Source: an uncultured Bacilli bacterium (GTDB lineage Bacteria > Bacillota_I > Bacilli_A > RF39 > UBA660). Taken from it: a stretch of DNA of 64,000 nt. The DNA is taken from the NCBI GenBank assembly GCA_934182615.1, contig CAKPRO010000008.1:1-64000 (forward strand), in the 5' to 3' direction. Made by a program: the position numbers and the translations under genes. The notes beneath the pieces are model-generated. The model was given only the letters and a program-made list of their open reading frames with translations. It searched no databases and was not told where the DNA came from. Below, piece after piece: positions 9,242 through 18,853 of the stretch. Position 1 is the first letter of the stretch, and every line of letters starts with the position of its first letter.

Positions 9242-9265
9242 GGAGTATTAATGGTACTTTTTTTC

Positions 9266-9294
9266 TTTACTTTAATTGTTATATTTGATATAAT
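9266..9294 (+). promoter_or_regulatory. tgt promoter
   Basis: TTTACT (9266-9271), 17-bp spacer, TATAAT (9289-9294), 22 bp ahead of the tgt start. Confidence 0.7.
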
Positions 9295-9300
9295 TAGTAA

Positions 9301-10428
<1,128 letters not shown>

Positions 10429-10455
10429 TATACTTATTAAGAGGTGAAGGGTAAG

Positions 10456-12357
10456 ATGAAGGAAATATTAAAGATTAATGGAATGAATTATTTGGTGTTA
10501 ATATTTTTTGAGGCGATGTTTGCTCTCATCTCTTTTGATATTTATTCAAAGAGTGAAGTACTTAGTATACTTATATATTCTTTATTTGTTTCTTTTGTTA
10601 TGACTATTTTAATGACTATATGGAGTGAGAAAGTAAATAGAATATTTGGTTATATTATTTATTTTATTTTTTGTTTTTGGTTTGCTTTAGAGACGATATT
10701 TAAGGCTTTTTTACAGACTTTCTTTTCTTTAGATTGTTTTAAGTTATCTGATCAGGCAATGGGTTTTGCAGGAGAGACTGTTAAGGTTATTGTTAGTAAT
10801 ATCCACTATTTAGTGTTATTCTTTTTACCTTTTATTTTACTTATTATTTTTAGGAAGAAGATTGATTATGATATAAAGGGTAATAAGAAGTATTTATTTA
10901 GTTATATTATTCTTATTCCTTTATCTTTCTTATCTTATAGATTATATATTAATAGTACTAAGAATAGTAGTGATATATCTTTATATGATTTATATTATAA
11001 TACGAATAATATTCCTCTTAGTATTCAGAAGATGGGAGTGTTATCTAGTACGGGGTTAGATATATATAGGAATATATTTGGGTTTGAAGATAAGGTAATT
11101 GAAGTTAATTATGAAGAGAATGATGATAATGAAGAATTATTTGTTTATGACAAGAATATTCTTGATTTGGATTTGGATAGTGATAAATTAAATAAGGATA
11201 TTAAGAAATATATTGAAGATAATCCTGGTACTAGTAAGAATAAATATAGTGGGATGTTTGAAAATAAGAATCTTATTTTTGTAGTAGCGGAATCTTATAG
11301 TGAGATTGGGGTAGATGAGAAGAGAACTCCTACTTTATATAGGCTTATTCATAATGGGTTTACTTTTGATAATTTTTATGTACCTTATTATTTATCTACT
11401 ATTGGAGGAGAAGCACAGTCTCTTACGGGGTTATATCCTAATTATGCTACTTTGACTAAGTGGAAGAGTGGAGAGAATAGTTTTCCTTATGGACTAGCTA
11501 CGGTATTTAAAGAGAAAGGGTATAATACTTATGCTTATCATGCGCATAATGGTTATTTTCAGAATAGATATAAATATCTTAAGTCTTTAGGTTTTGATAA
11601 TTTTAAGGCATGTAATATGGGACTTGATATTAACTGTGATATATGGCCTGAGAGTGATATTGAGATGATTAATACTAGTATTAATGATTATATTGATAGT
11701 GATAAACCTTTTATGACTTATTATATGACGGTATCAGGGCATCTTGATTATGATAAAGAGAGTAATAGTATTGTTAGTAAGAATTGGGATTTGGTTAAAG
11801 ACTTAGATTATAGTGATAAGGCTAAGGCTTATCTTGCTACACAGATTGAACTTGATAGGGCGATGGAGAGTTTAATTAAGAAGTTAGATGATAAGGGTAT
11901 TCTTAAGGATACGGTAATTGTCATGCTAGCGGATCATTATCCTTATGGGTTAGATTTAGATGAGATTAATGAATTATCTAGTTATAAGAGAGATGAGTTA
12001 TTTGAGATTAATCATAATTCTCTTGTGATATATAATAGTGAGATGAAGAATGTTAATATTAGTAAGACTGGTATGCCTATTGATGTTTTACCTACGGTAT
12101 ATAATTTATTTGGTATTAGATATGATTCTAGGTTACTAGCGGGTAATGATCTTTTATCTAATAGTGAGGGTATGGTTATTTTAGATAATTTATCTTGGAT
12201 TACTGATAAGGGTAGATATAATAGTCTTAATGGTAAATATAGTGGTGATATTGATAGTGATTATATTAGTAATATTAATAATATTATTCAGAATAAGATT
12301 ATTTTTAGTAGGAATATGATTACTTATGATGGTTATAGATATATTAAAGAGAAATAG
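10456..12357 (+). CDS. LTA synthase-like membrane sulfatase-family protein
   Basis: 633 residues from the ATG at 10456 (GAGGTG site upstream; a GTG at 10444 is the alternative). The N-terminal ~190 residues hold about five membrane segments. The extracellular domain has the sulfatase/LtaS hallmarks: VVAESYSEIG (metal Glu), YYLSTIGGEAQSLTGLYPN (candidate nucleophile Thr), and MLADHYPYG (metal Asp-His). Such enzymes transfer glycerol phosphate from phosphatidylglycerol to a lipid anchor or related glycan. Exact substrate is uncertain. The stop codon lies in a terminator stem. Confidence 0.85.
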   Translation: MKEILKINGMNYLVLIFFEAMFALISFDIYSKSEVLSILIYSLFVSFVMTILMTIWSEKVNRIFGYIIYFIFCFWFALETIFKAFLQTFFSLDCFKLSDQAMGFAGETVKVIVSNIHYLVLFFLPFILLIIFRKKIDYDIKGNKKYLFSYIILIPLSFLSYRLYINSTKNSSDISLYDLYYNTNNIPLSIQKMGVLSSTGLDIYRNIFGFEDKVIEVNYEENDDNEELFVYDKNILDLDLDSDKLNKDIKKYIEDNPGTSKNKYSGMFENKNLIFVVAESYSEIGVDEKRTPTLYRLIHNGFTFDNFYVPYYLSTIGGEAQSLTGLYPNYATLTKWKSGENSFPYGLATVFKEKGYNTYAYHAHNGYFQNRYKYLKSLGFDNFKACNMGLDINCDIWPESDIEMINTSINDYIDSDKPFMTYYMTVSGHLDYDKESNSIVSKNWDLVKDLDYSDKAKAYLATQIELDRAMESLIKKLDDKGILKDTVIVMLADHYPYGLDLDEINELSSYKRDELFEINHNSLVIYNSEMKNVNISKTGMPIDVLPTVYNLFGIRYDSRLLAGNDLLSNSEGMVILDNLSWITDKGRYNSLNGKYSGDIDSDYISNINNIIQNKIIFSRNMITYDGYRYIKEK

Positions 12358-12375
12358 AAGTTGTTTCTCTTTTTC
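12350..12375 (+). terminator. Terminator overlapping the end of the LTA-synthase-like gene
   Basis: GAGAAA / TTTCTC stem spanning the TAG stop, followed by TTTTTCTTT. Confidence 0.7.
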
Positions 12376-12378
12376 TTT

Positions 12379-12435
12379 CACTCTAAGCTATAATCTTAGA
12401 GTGTTGTTGTTAGCCTAAAGAGAGTCTAACAACAA
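12379..12435 (+). repeat. Tandem-hairpin noncoding element, family 2, copy 1
   Basis: Hairpin 1 is CACTCTAAG (12379-12387) / CTTAGAGTG (12395-12403), loop CTATAAT. Hairpin 2 is TTGTTGTTAG (12404-12413) / CTAACAACAA (12426-12435), loop CCTAAAGAGAGT. The element at 45711 has the same loops with different stem sequences. The remaining spacer to priA (12436-12684) is very AT-rich and holds a TATAAT at 12660 but no gene. Confidence 0.65.
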
Positions 12436-12684
12436 GATATCAACCATATTTATTATATTTGGGTTAATACTTTTTTGATAAAGAGAGGGTATAATTATCT
12501 TTTTTAAATATATCATAATAGTGTATTTTAAAAAAATAATCTTAAAATAGCGATTATTATTTAAATATTTGTGAAAAAATCACAAAAATAGCAAAAATAA
12601 GTGTACTTTTTGATTATTTTAATTAATAAAAGATATGTACTTTAGAGATAGTTTTTAGTATAATAGTTATTAGGTGATATTAGT

Positions 12685-14859
12685 ATGTATGTAGAAGTAT
12701 TAACACAAATTAGTGCTAAAGCAGTAGATCAGTATTATGTATATTCAGTACCAGAAGTATTTAGAGATAATATTAAGATTGGTATTAGAGTTAGAATACC
12801 TTTTGGTAAGATGGAATTAGAAGGATTTGTTATGAATATTCTTAATGATACTGATTATGATAAGAGTAAGATTAAAGATATTAGTGATGTAGTAGATGAT
12901 AGGCCAGTACTTAATAAAGAGATGCTTCTACTGGGTAAATATATGAGTAAGCATTTATTATGTTCACTTGTTAGTGCTTATCAAGTAATGCTTCCTAAAG
13001 CTTTAAAGGCTAAAGTTAATACTAATATTAAAATTAAATATAATAAATATTTAAGAAGAACTAAGAGTATTGAAGAGATAGATAAATATATTAGTAGTTG
13101 TAGGTATGAAGGACAAGTTAATTTACTTTGTAAGTTAAAAGAGGGAGATGTTCTTATTACTAAGATGTCTAGTACGATTAATACGATTATTAAGAATGGA
13201 TTAGGGGAAATATATTTAGAAGAAGATAAAAGATATGCTTATACAGGAATAAGTGATTATAAGAGGGTAGTACTAAATGAAGAACAAGAGAGGGCTAAAG
13301 ATATAGTAGTTAATTCATTTGGAGAGGCTAATACTTATTTATTATATGGAGTTACTGGTTCTGGTAAAACAGAAGTATATATGAGTATTATTGAAGATGC
13401 TTTAAAGTTAGGTAAAGAAGCGATTATGTTAGTACCAGAAATTAGTTTAACTCCTCAAGTAGTAGGAAAGTTTATATCTAGATTTGGTGATGTAGTAGCG
13501 GTATTACATTCTAAATTATCTGATACTGAGAGATATGATGAATATAGAAAGATAACTGATGGAGAAGCTAAGATTGTTATTGGTACAAGAAGTGCTATCT
13601 TTGTTCCTTTTAATAATATTGGAGTTATTATAATAGACGAAGAACATACGGGTAGTTATAAACAAGAGAATCATCCTAGGTATAATGCTAAAGATATTGC
13701 TATTCTTAGAAGTAAATATCATAAATGTCCTGTAGTTATGGGAAGTGCTACTCCTAGTTTGGAGTCTTTTGCTAGAGCAGGTAATAAAGTATATAAGTTA
13801 TTAGTATTATCTAAAAGACCTAGTAGTAGTACAATGCCTAATGTTGAGATTATTGATATGAAAGAAGAAGTTAAGAAAGGTAATTTTATTTTATCTGATA
13901 CTTTGAAGAATAAGATTAAAGAAAAACTAGATAGACAGGAACAGAGTATTATTTTACTTAACAGAAGAGGATACTCTAGTGTTATTAGCTGCAGGGAATG
14001 TGGTTATACTGAGAAGTGTCCTAAGTGTGATGTTACTTATACTTATCATAAGACAAGTAATAATTTAAAATGCCACTACTGCGGTACTGCTAAAGTACCT
14101 AGTAAGGTATGTCCTAAATGTGGTGGTAACTTAAGAGATTTTGGACTTGGTACTGAGAAATTAGAAGAAGAATTAAATAAATTATTTAAAGCAAGAATAG
14201 TTAGAATGGATGTTGATACTACTAGTAAAAAAGGAGAACATCAGAAGATTATTGATGACTTTGGAGAACATAAATATGATATTTTAATTGGTACACAGAT
14301 GATTGCTAAGGGACTTGATTTTCCACTTGTTACTTTAGTAGGAGTAGTATCAGTAGATTCTTCACTTATGGCTCCAGATTTTAGAGCTAGTGAAAATACT
14401 TTTCAGTTACTTTCGCAAGTAGCAGGAAGAGCGGGCAGAAGTACTTCAAAGGGAGAAGTTATTATTCAAACTTATAATCCTGATCATTATAGTATTATGC
14501 TAGCTAAAGATCATGATTATTTAAAATTTTATAAGGAAGAAATGAGTATTAGAAAGATGCTTAAATATCCTCCATACTATTATTTAACATTAGTTAGTAT
14601 ATCTTCAAGAGATTATGAAGGAGGATTTAAAGAGGCTAATAAGATAGGTAATTATTTAAGAAGTAAACTTGGTAATTCAATTATACTTGGCCCTACTACT
14701 AGTAGTGCATTTAAGATAAATAATATTTATCATTATCAGATTATTATTAAATATCAAAAAGAAGATAATTTAATTAATACTTTAAATTTTATTATTGATA
14801 TGTATAAAAATAATAATAAGATAGATGTAGAAGTAGATTTTAATCCAATTAGAGTATAA
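12685..14859 (+). CDS. priA: Primosomal replication-restart helicase PriA
   Basis: 724 residues. Helicase motifs are GVTGSGKTEVY (Walker A), IIDEEHTGSYKQ (DEEH box), GSATPSLES and GRAGRS. The zinc-binding block CRECGYTEKCPKCD…CHYCG…CPKCGG lies near residues 435-480. It remodels stalled replication forks to reload DnaB. Start chosen by GGTGAT upstream. The formyltransferase/def genes that often follow priA are absent; an RluA-type gene on the other strand follows. Confidence 0.97.
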   Translation: MYVEVLTQISAKAVDQYYVYSVPEVFRDNIKIGIRVRIPFGKMELEGFVMNILNDTDYDKSKIKDISDVVDDRPVLNKEMLLLGKYMSKHLLCSLVSAYQVMLPKALKAKVNTNIKIKYNKYLRRTKSIEEIDKYISSCRYEGQVNLLCKLKEGDVLITKMSSTINTIIKNGLGEIYLEEDKRYAYTGISDYKRVVLNEEQERAKDIVVNSFGEANTYLLYGVTGSGKTEVYMSIIEDALKLGKEAIMLVPEISLTPQVVGKFISRFGDVVAVLHSKLSDTERYDEYRKITDGEAKIVIGTRSAIFVPFNNIGVIIIDEEHTGSYKQENHPRYNAKDIAILRSKYHKCPVVMGSATPSLESFARAGNKVYKLLVLSKRPSSSTMPNVEIIDMKEEVKKGNFILSDTLKNKIKEKLDRQEQSIILLNRRGYSSVISCRECGYTEKCPKCDVTYTYHKTSNNLKCHYCGTAKVPSKVCPKCGGNLRDFGLGTEKLEEELNKLFKARIVRMDVDTTSKKGEHQKIIDDFGEHKYDILIGTQMIAKGLDFPLVTLVGVVSVDSSLMAPDFRASENTFQLLSQVAGRAGRSTSKGEVIIQTYNPDHYSIMLAKDHDYLKFYKEEMSIRKMLKYPPYYYLTLVSISSRDYEGGFKEANKIGNYLRSKLGNSIILGPTTSSAFKINNIYHYQIIIKYQKEDNLINTLNFIIDMYKNNNKIDVEVDFNPIRV

Positions 14860-14861
14860 AT

Positions 14862-14893
14862 AAAACATTTCTAAAAAAGTAGAAATGTTTTTG
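14862..14893. terminator. Bidirectional terminator between priA and the RluA-type gene
   Basis: AAAACATTTCT / AGAAATGTTTTT arms; T runs occur on both strands, serving the convergent genes. Confidence 0.8.
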
Positions 14894-14929
14894 CTTTTTA
14901 TATAATAGGAACTTTAGATTTAACTAGTA

Positions 14930-15778
14930 CTATTTTGTTATATCATAAAATTCTTTTGGTATATCACTAGTAAATATCATTAGCTTATTTGTAAGGGGAT
15001 TAATTATTTCTAGTTTGTTAGCATGTAGTGCTAATCTATTTAGAGAATTATCTCTACTGTGGTAGCGGCTATCTCCAAGGATGGGATGATTTATATCATA
15101 CATATGACATCTTATTTGATTTCTTCTTCCGGTAGATATTAATATTCTTAGCAGAGAGTATTTATTGTTATATTTTATTCTTTCATAATCTGTTATAGAA
15201 AATAGGCCATCTTTGTTTTTTGATGAATATACTTGAAGAGTTTTAGACATTTTTAAATATGATTCAATATGACCATGAGAATTAGTTATGCCTTCAACAA
15301 CCGCAGTGTATTCTCTCTTTTTAGTTAAGTTATTCCAATTTTCTTGGTATAATTTTTGTATCTTTTGATTTTTAGCAAACATTATTACTCCAGATGTATC
15401 ATAGTCTAATCTATGTATTACGAATACTTTTTTGTTTTCTTTTTTTAAATAGTTAGATACTTCACGATATAACGTTTTTTCTTTTTCTTTTTCGTTTGAT
15501 ATTGTTAATATTTTAGTTGGTTTATCTATAACAATAATATCATTATCTTCATATATTATTTTTAGTGTAAAAGTGTTTTCTTTGATGCTTTTACCTATAG
15601 TTATAATATCATTTTTATGGACGATATAGTTATATTGGGTTACTGTTTTATTGTTTACATATATACATTTATTCTTTAGTAAAGTTTTAATATTATTTTT
15701 TGATTTATTTAAGTTTTCTCTTAAATAATTATATATTTCAGCATCATATTCTACTATTATTTTATTCATTTTTTTCAC
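14930..15778 (-). CDS. RluA-family pseudouridine synthase
   Basis: 282 residues. An N-terminal S4-like RNA-binding region (residues ~1-75) is followed by the catalytic motif HRLDYDTSGVIMFAK, where the Asp of HRLD is the nucleophile, and by TGRRNQIRCHM and HPILGDSRYH. It isomerises uridine to pseudouridine in rRNA or tRNA; the position is not predictable from sequence. It stands alone on the minus strand, convergent with priA. Confidence 0.93.
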   Translation of the reverse strand: MKKMNKIIVEYDAEIYNYLRENLNKSKNNIKTLLKNKCIYVNNKTVTQYNYIVHKNDIITIGKSIKENTFTLKIIYEDNDIIVIDKPTKILTISNEKEKEKTLYREVSNYLKKENKKVFVIHRLDYDTSGVIMFAKNQKIQKLYQENWNNLTKKREYTAVVEGITNSHGHIESYLKMSKTLQVYSSKNKDGLFSITDYERIKYNNKYSLLRILISTGRRNQIRCHMYDINHPILGDSRYHSRDNSLNRLALHANKLEIINPLTNKLMIFTSDIPKEFYDITK

Positions 15779-15884
15779 TTCCTATATAATATTATACACT
15801 AAATATGATGGTTTTTAAAGTTAATTTTTTTTGTAGAGAATTGTGGTGACATTACGTTCAAAACATAGTAAACTTATATTGCTA

Positions 15885-15904
15885 GGATAATATATTATCC
15901 AGAG
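15885..15904 (+). other. Palindrome next to a ribosome binding site
   Basis: GGATAATATATTATCC forms a perfect seven-base-pair hairpin just before the AGAGGAAAGGAG site of the following surface-protein gene. It could be an operator or a translation-modulating hairpin. Confidence 0.35.
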
Positions 15905-15919
15905 GAAAGGAGAAGAAGA

Positions 15920-16470
15920 ATGGAAAAACAAAGAAGAATTAACACACTTGTAATTTGTGGATTATTAATTGTAGTAGGGGCAATGACTATTGGTTTTGCG
16001 GCTTTAAGTCAAAGACTTGATATTGAAGGAACTGCTACTGTTAAGAGTGCTGCAAGTAGTTGGAATGTATACTTTTCAAAAGTAGATAATAATACAGCTG
16101 GTAATGGTTCATTTAGTACTCCACCTGCTATTTCTACTGATAGTAATAATTCTGGCAGCGATAACAAAATTACATTTGCTTGTGATTTAGCAGCTCCTGG
16201 GGACTCTTGTACTGTAACTGCTACTGTTAAAAATGGTGGTACTACTGTAGCTAAGTATAAAGGTTATACTTTAAGTGTTGGTGGACTTTATCACCAGCGT
16301 ATTATGATAGTAATCAAGCAAAAGTTGGTTTATTTATTGTTCAGACTGGTGGTAGTATTACTGACTGGCCAAATACTAATACTATTATTAATTCGGCTGG
16401 TATTAGACCGGTTATTACTGTTAATGGTAATTATACTATTAGTGGTAGTGATCCATATTACTTTAATTAA
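15920..16470 (+). pseudogene. Frameshifted SipW-type/TasA-like exported protein
   Basis: The first frame starts MEKQRRINTLVICGLL, a signal segment ending IGFAALSQRLDIEG that resembles SipW-dependent signals of TasA/CalY proteins, then a beta-rich module to KYKGYTLSVGG near 16288. From there the natural continuation is in another frame: TLSPAYYDSNQAKVGLFIVQ…INSAGIRPVITVNG, ending at TAA 16468-16470. One missing T in GGTGG(T)ACT explains the shift. The downstream part ends with the GIRPV motif also seen in the protein ending at 38280. No slippery heptamer is visible, so mutation or sequencing error is more likely than programmed frameshifting. Confidence 0.65.
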
Positions 16471-16471
16471 T

Positions 16472-16494
16472 AGGACTAAACTAGTCCTTTTTTT
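16472..16494 (+). terminator. Intrinsic terminator
   Basis: GGACTA / TAGTCC stem with seven Ts. Confidence 0.85.
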
Positions 16495-16517
16495 CATATT
16501 ATGTTTTAGGTGATTAT

Positions 16518-17600
16518 ATGAAGAAAATTTTGGGTTTATTGATTATTTTATTGGTTATAACTACTACTAATGTTAATGCTAGTACTAGTAGTGCTTCTTC
16601 GTATATTTTGATGGATCAGACTACTGGGAGAGTACTTACTGGTAAGGATATTCATGGTAAGAGACTTATTGCTTCTATTACTAAGATTATGACTGCTACT
16701 TTGGCTATTGAAAGTGGTAAATTAGATGATGTTGTAGTAGTTGATGATGCTATTTTAGATGCTTATGGTTCTGGTATATATATAGAAGTAGGGGAAGAAA
16801 TTACTTTGCGAGATTTGGTATATGGATTAATGCTTAGGAGTGGTAATGATGCTGCTAGTATGATTGCTAAATATGTTGGTGGAAATAGTGAAGAGTTTGT
16901 TAATATGATGAATAATAAGGCTACTAGCATTGGAATGAAAAATACTACATTTTATAATCCGAGTGGTCTTCCGACTCCACATGGTAATTATTCTTCTGTT
17001 TATGATATGGGACTTCTTACTAGATATGCTATGAAATATGAAGAGTATAGAAATATTGTAAAAACAAAAGAATATAAGGTTACTACCAATAAAAAAACTT
17101 ATTTATGGAAAAATAAAAATAAGTTACTTAGATATGATTATATTACGGGTGGTAAGACTGGATATACTGAGGAATCAGGAAGAACACTTGTTAGTTCTGG
17201 TAGTATTGATGATATGAATTTGATAGTGGTTACTATTAGAGACAGTGATGATTGGAATACACATACTTCTTTATATGAATATGCTAGGGATAATTATATT
17301 GGTTATAGGGTACTTAATAGAAGCAAGTTTAGAGTGTATGGAGATAATTATTATAAGAATGATAGTTTATATATTAAGAATGATGTTTTTATACCACTTA
17401 TGAAAAATGAAAAGAAATCTTTAATTAGTCACATTATATTAGATAAAAAAAATAATTATAATGATAATGACAAAGTAGGAGTTAATCAGATATTACTTAA
17501 TGATTTATTGTTGTATGAAGAAGATATTTATGTTAATAAGAATAATACTAAATATAAAAGTAATATATTTAGTATTATAAGAAGATGGTTTAATGATTAA
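16518..17600 (+). CDS. dacF: D-alanyl-D-alanine carboxypeptidase (DacF-like PBP)
   Basis: 360 residues with an N-terminal signal peptide. Penicillin-binding motifs are present in order: SITK (SxxK nucleophile), SGNDAA (SxN) and GGKTGYT (KTG). It trims the terminal D-Ala from peptidoglycan stems outside the membrane. It overlaps spmA by 8 bp and spmB follows. A dac-spmA-spmB order is the sporulation-linked arrangement in Bacillus and Clostridium, where it affects spore cortex crosslinking, so the DacF name is reasonable. The C-terminal domain is short. Confidence 0.92.
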   Translation: MKKILGLLIILLVITTTNVNASTSSASSYILMDQTTGRVLTGKDIHGKRLIASITKIMTATLAIESGKLDDVVVVDDAILDAYGSGIYIEVGEEITLRDLVYGLMLRSGNDAASMIAKYVGGNSEEFVNMMNNKATSIGMKNTTFYNPSGLPTPHGNYSSVYDMGLLTRYAMKYEEYRNIVKTKEYKVTTNKKTYLWKNKNKLLRYDYITGGKTGYTEESGRTLVSSGSIDDMNLIVVTIRDSDDWNTHTSLYEYARDNYIGYRVLNRSKFRVYGDNYYKNDSLYIKNDVFIPLMKNEKKSLISHIILDKKNNYNDNDKVGVNQILLNDLLLYEEDIYVNKNNTKYKSNIFSIIRRWFND

Positions 17601-18177
17601 TTATTTGTGGGGATTATTTATTGTTATAGGGGTTATTTTTAGTATTATTAATGGTAATAATGATATAGGTAATAGTATATTATCTTCGGGGAAAAAGAGT
17701 ATAGAAATGATAATGGCTATTGTTCCTCTTATGTGTTTATGGCTTGGTACAATGAAAATAGCGGAGGTATCAGGACTTCTTGATATGATATCTAATAAAT
17801 TATCTAGAATGGTTAGAGTTTTATTCCCTGAAATACCTAAAGGTGATAGGGCTATTGGATATATTAGTTCAAATATTGTGATGAATATGTTAGGGCTTGG
17901 GAATGCTGCTACTCCATTTGGGCTTAAGGCAATGGGTGAACTTAAAAGACTTAATGGTAATGATAATGTAGCATCTAGATCAATGATTACTTTTTTAGTT
18001 ATTAATACGGCATCAGTTACGATTATTCCTACTACTGTTATTAGTATTAGAATGTTAAATAATAGTATTAATCCTACAGATATTGTACCTGCTACTATTA
18101 TTACTACTTTTTTATCTACTTTTTTGGCATTATTATTTGATAGATTGTTTTATATTATATGGAGAAAGAAAATATGA
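17593..18177 (+). CDS. spmA: Spore maturation protein A
   Basis: 194 residues, multi-spanning membrane protein of the nucleoside-recognition (Gate) family. Conserved features are MCLWLGTMKIAEVSG, FPEIPKG, NMLGLGNAATPFGLKAM and the hydrophobic C-terminal half. By family knowledge SpmA and SpmB contribute to spore core dehydration. ATG lies inside the end of dacF and the TGA stop overlaps the start of spmB (ATGA), so the three genes form a tight operon. Confidence 0.92.
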   Translation: MINYLWGLFIVIGVIFSIINGNNDIGNSILSSGKKSIEMIMAIVPLMCLWLGTMKIAEVSGLLDMISNKLSRMVRVLFPEIPKGDRAIGYISSNIVMNMLGLGNAATPFGLKAMGELKRLNGNDNVASRSMITFLVINTASVTIIPTTVISIRMLNNSINPTDIVPATIITTFLSTFLALLFDRLFYIIWRKKI

Positions 18178-18686
18178 TTGGGTATTTTATTCCTTTGGTT
18201 GTTTGTGTAATTCTTATATATGGTATTTATAAGAAAGTAGATATTTTTGATACTTTTATAGTAGGAGTAAAAGAGGGAATGAAACTTAGTGTTAATTTGT
18301 TTCCTACTATTTTTACTATGATTATTGCTATTACTATGATTACGGATAGTAATGTTATTTTTTATATTTGTAATTTATTTGGTTCTTTTTTGGGAAAGAT
18401 AGGATTTCCTAGTGAAGTTATTCCTTTAGCAATGCTTAGACCAATATCAGGCTCTAGTTCTTTAGTTCTTTTGAATGATTTACTTAGTAGGTATGGAGCG
18501 GATTCTTTTATTGGTAGATTAGCTTCAGTAATGCAGGGATCTACTGATACTACAATATATATTATTAGTATGTATTTTTCTAGTGTTGGGATAAAAAAAA
18601 TAAAGTATTCTTTACTTGCTGGTTTATTAGCGGATCTTGTTAGTGTTATAATTAGTTTTATTGTTGTTAAAATTATGTTTGGATAA
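18174..18686 (+). CDS. spmB: Spore maturation protein B
   Basis: 170 residues from the ATG at 18174, which overlaps the spmA stop as ATGA and has GGAG 9 nt upstream; an ATG at 18159 is possible but lacks a site. Conserved segments are FPTIFTMIIAIT, AMLRPISGSSSLVLLNDLL and GSTDTTIYIISMYF, with membrane segments throughout. It belongs to the Gate family and partners SpmA. No other sporulation-stage gene lies beside it. Confidence 0.9.
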   Translation: MIGYFIPLVVCVILIYGIYKKVDIFDTFIVGVKEGMKLSVNLFPTIFTMIIAITMITDSNVIFYICNLFGSFLGKIGFPSEVIPLAMLRPISGSSSLVLLNDLLSRYGADSFIGRLASVMQGSTDTTIYIISMYFSSVGIKKIKYSLLAGLLADLVSVIISFIVVKIMFG

Positions 18687-18689
18687 AAA

Positions 18690-18713
18690 TAAAAAAGCCT
18701 ATATAGGCTTTGT
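18690..18713. terminator. Terminator, best oriented for tRNA-Met on the minus strand
   Basis: AAAGCCTATATAGGCTTT palindrome with a run of six Ts on the minus-strand side, weaker T run on plus. Confidence 0.7.
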
Positions 18714-18721
18714 AATTATTA

Positions 18722-18798
18722 TGGTAGCGAGAGGGGGATTCGAACCCTCGACCCTTCGGGTATGAACCGAATGCTCTAGCCAACTGAGCTATCTCGCC
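18722..18798 (-). tRNA. tRNA-Met (CAT)
   Basis: Cloverleaf readable on the minus strand: acceptor GGCGAGA/TCTCGCT, D arm AGCTCAGTTGGCTAGAGC, anticodon stem TTCGG/CCGAA with loop TTCATAC, T arm GGGTTCGAATCCC, and encoded CCA. It resembles elongator tRNA-Met rather than initiator. Confidence 0.93.
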
Positions 18799-18853
18799 GT
18801 CAAATGTAATATAATTATATTACATTTTTTTGGTTTTGTCTAGTACTTTTTGA

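Noticed and set aside
16280..16295. Programmed -1 frameshift in the SipW-type gene
   Set aside because: No X-XXY-YYZ slippery heptamer and no downstream stimulatory stem; a single-base loss explains it.
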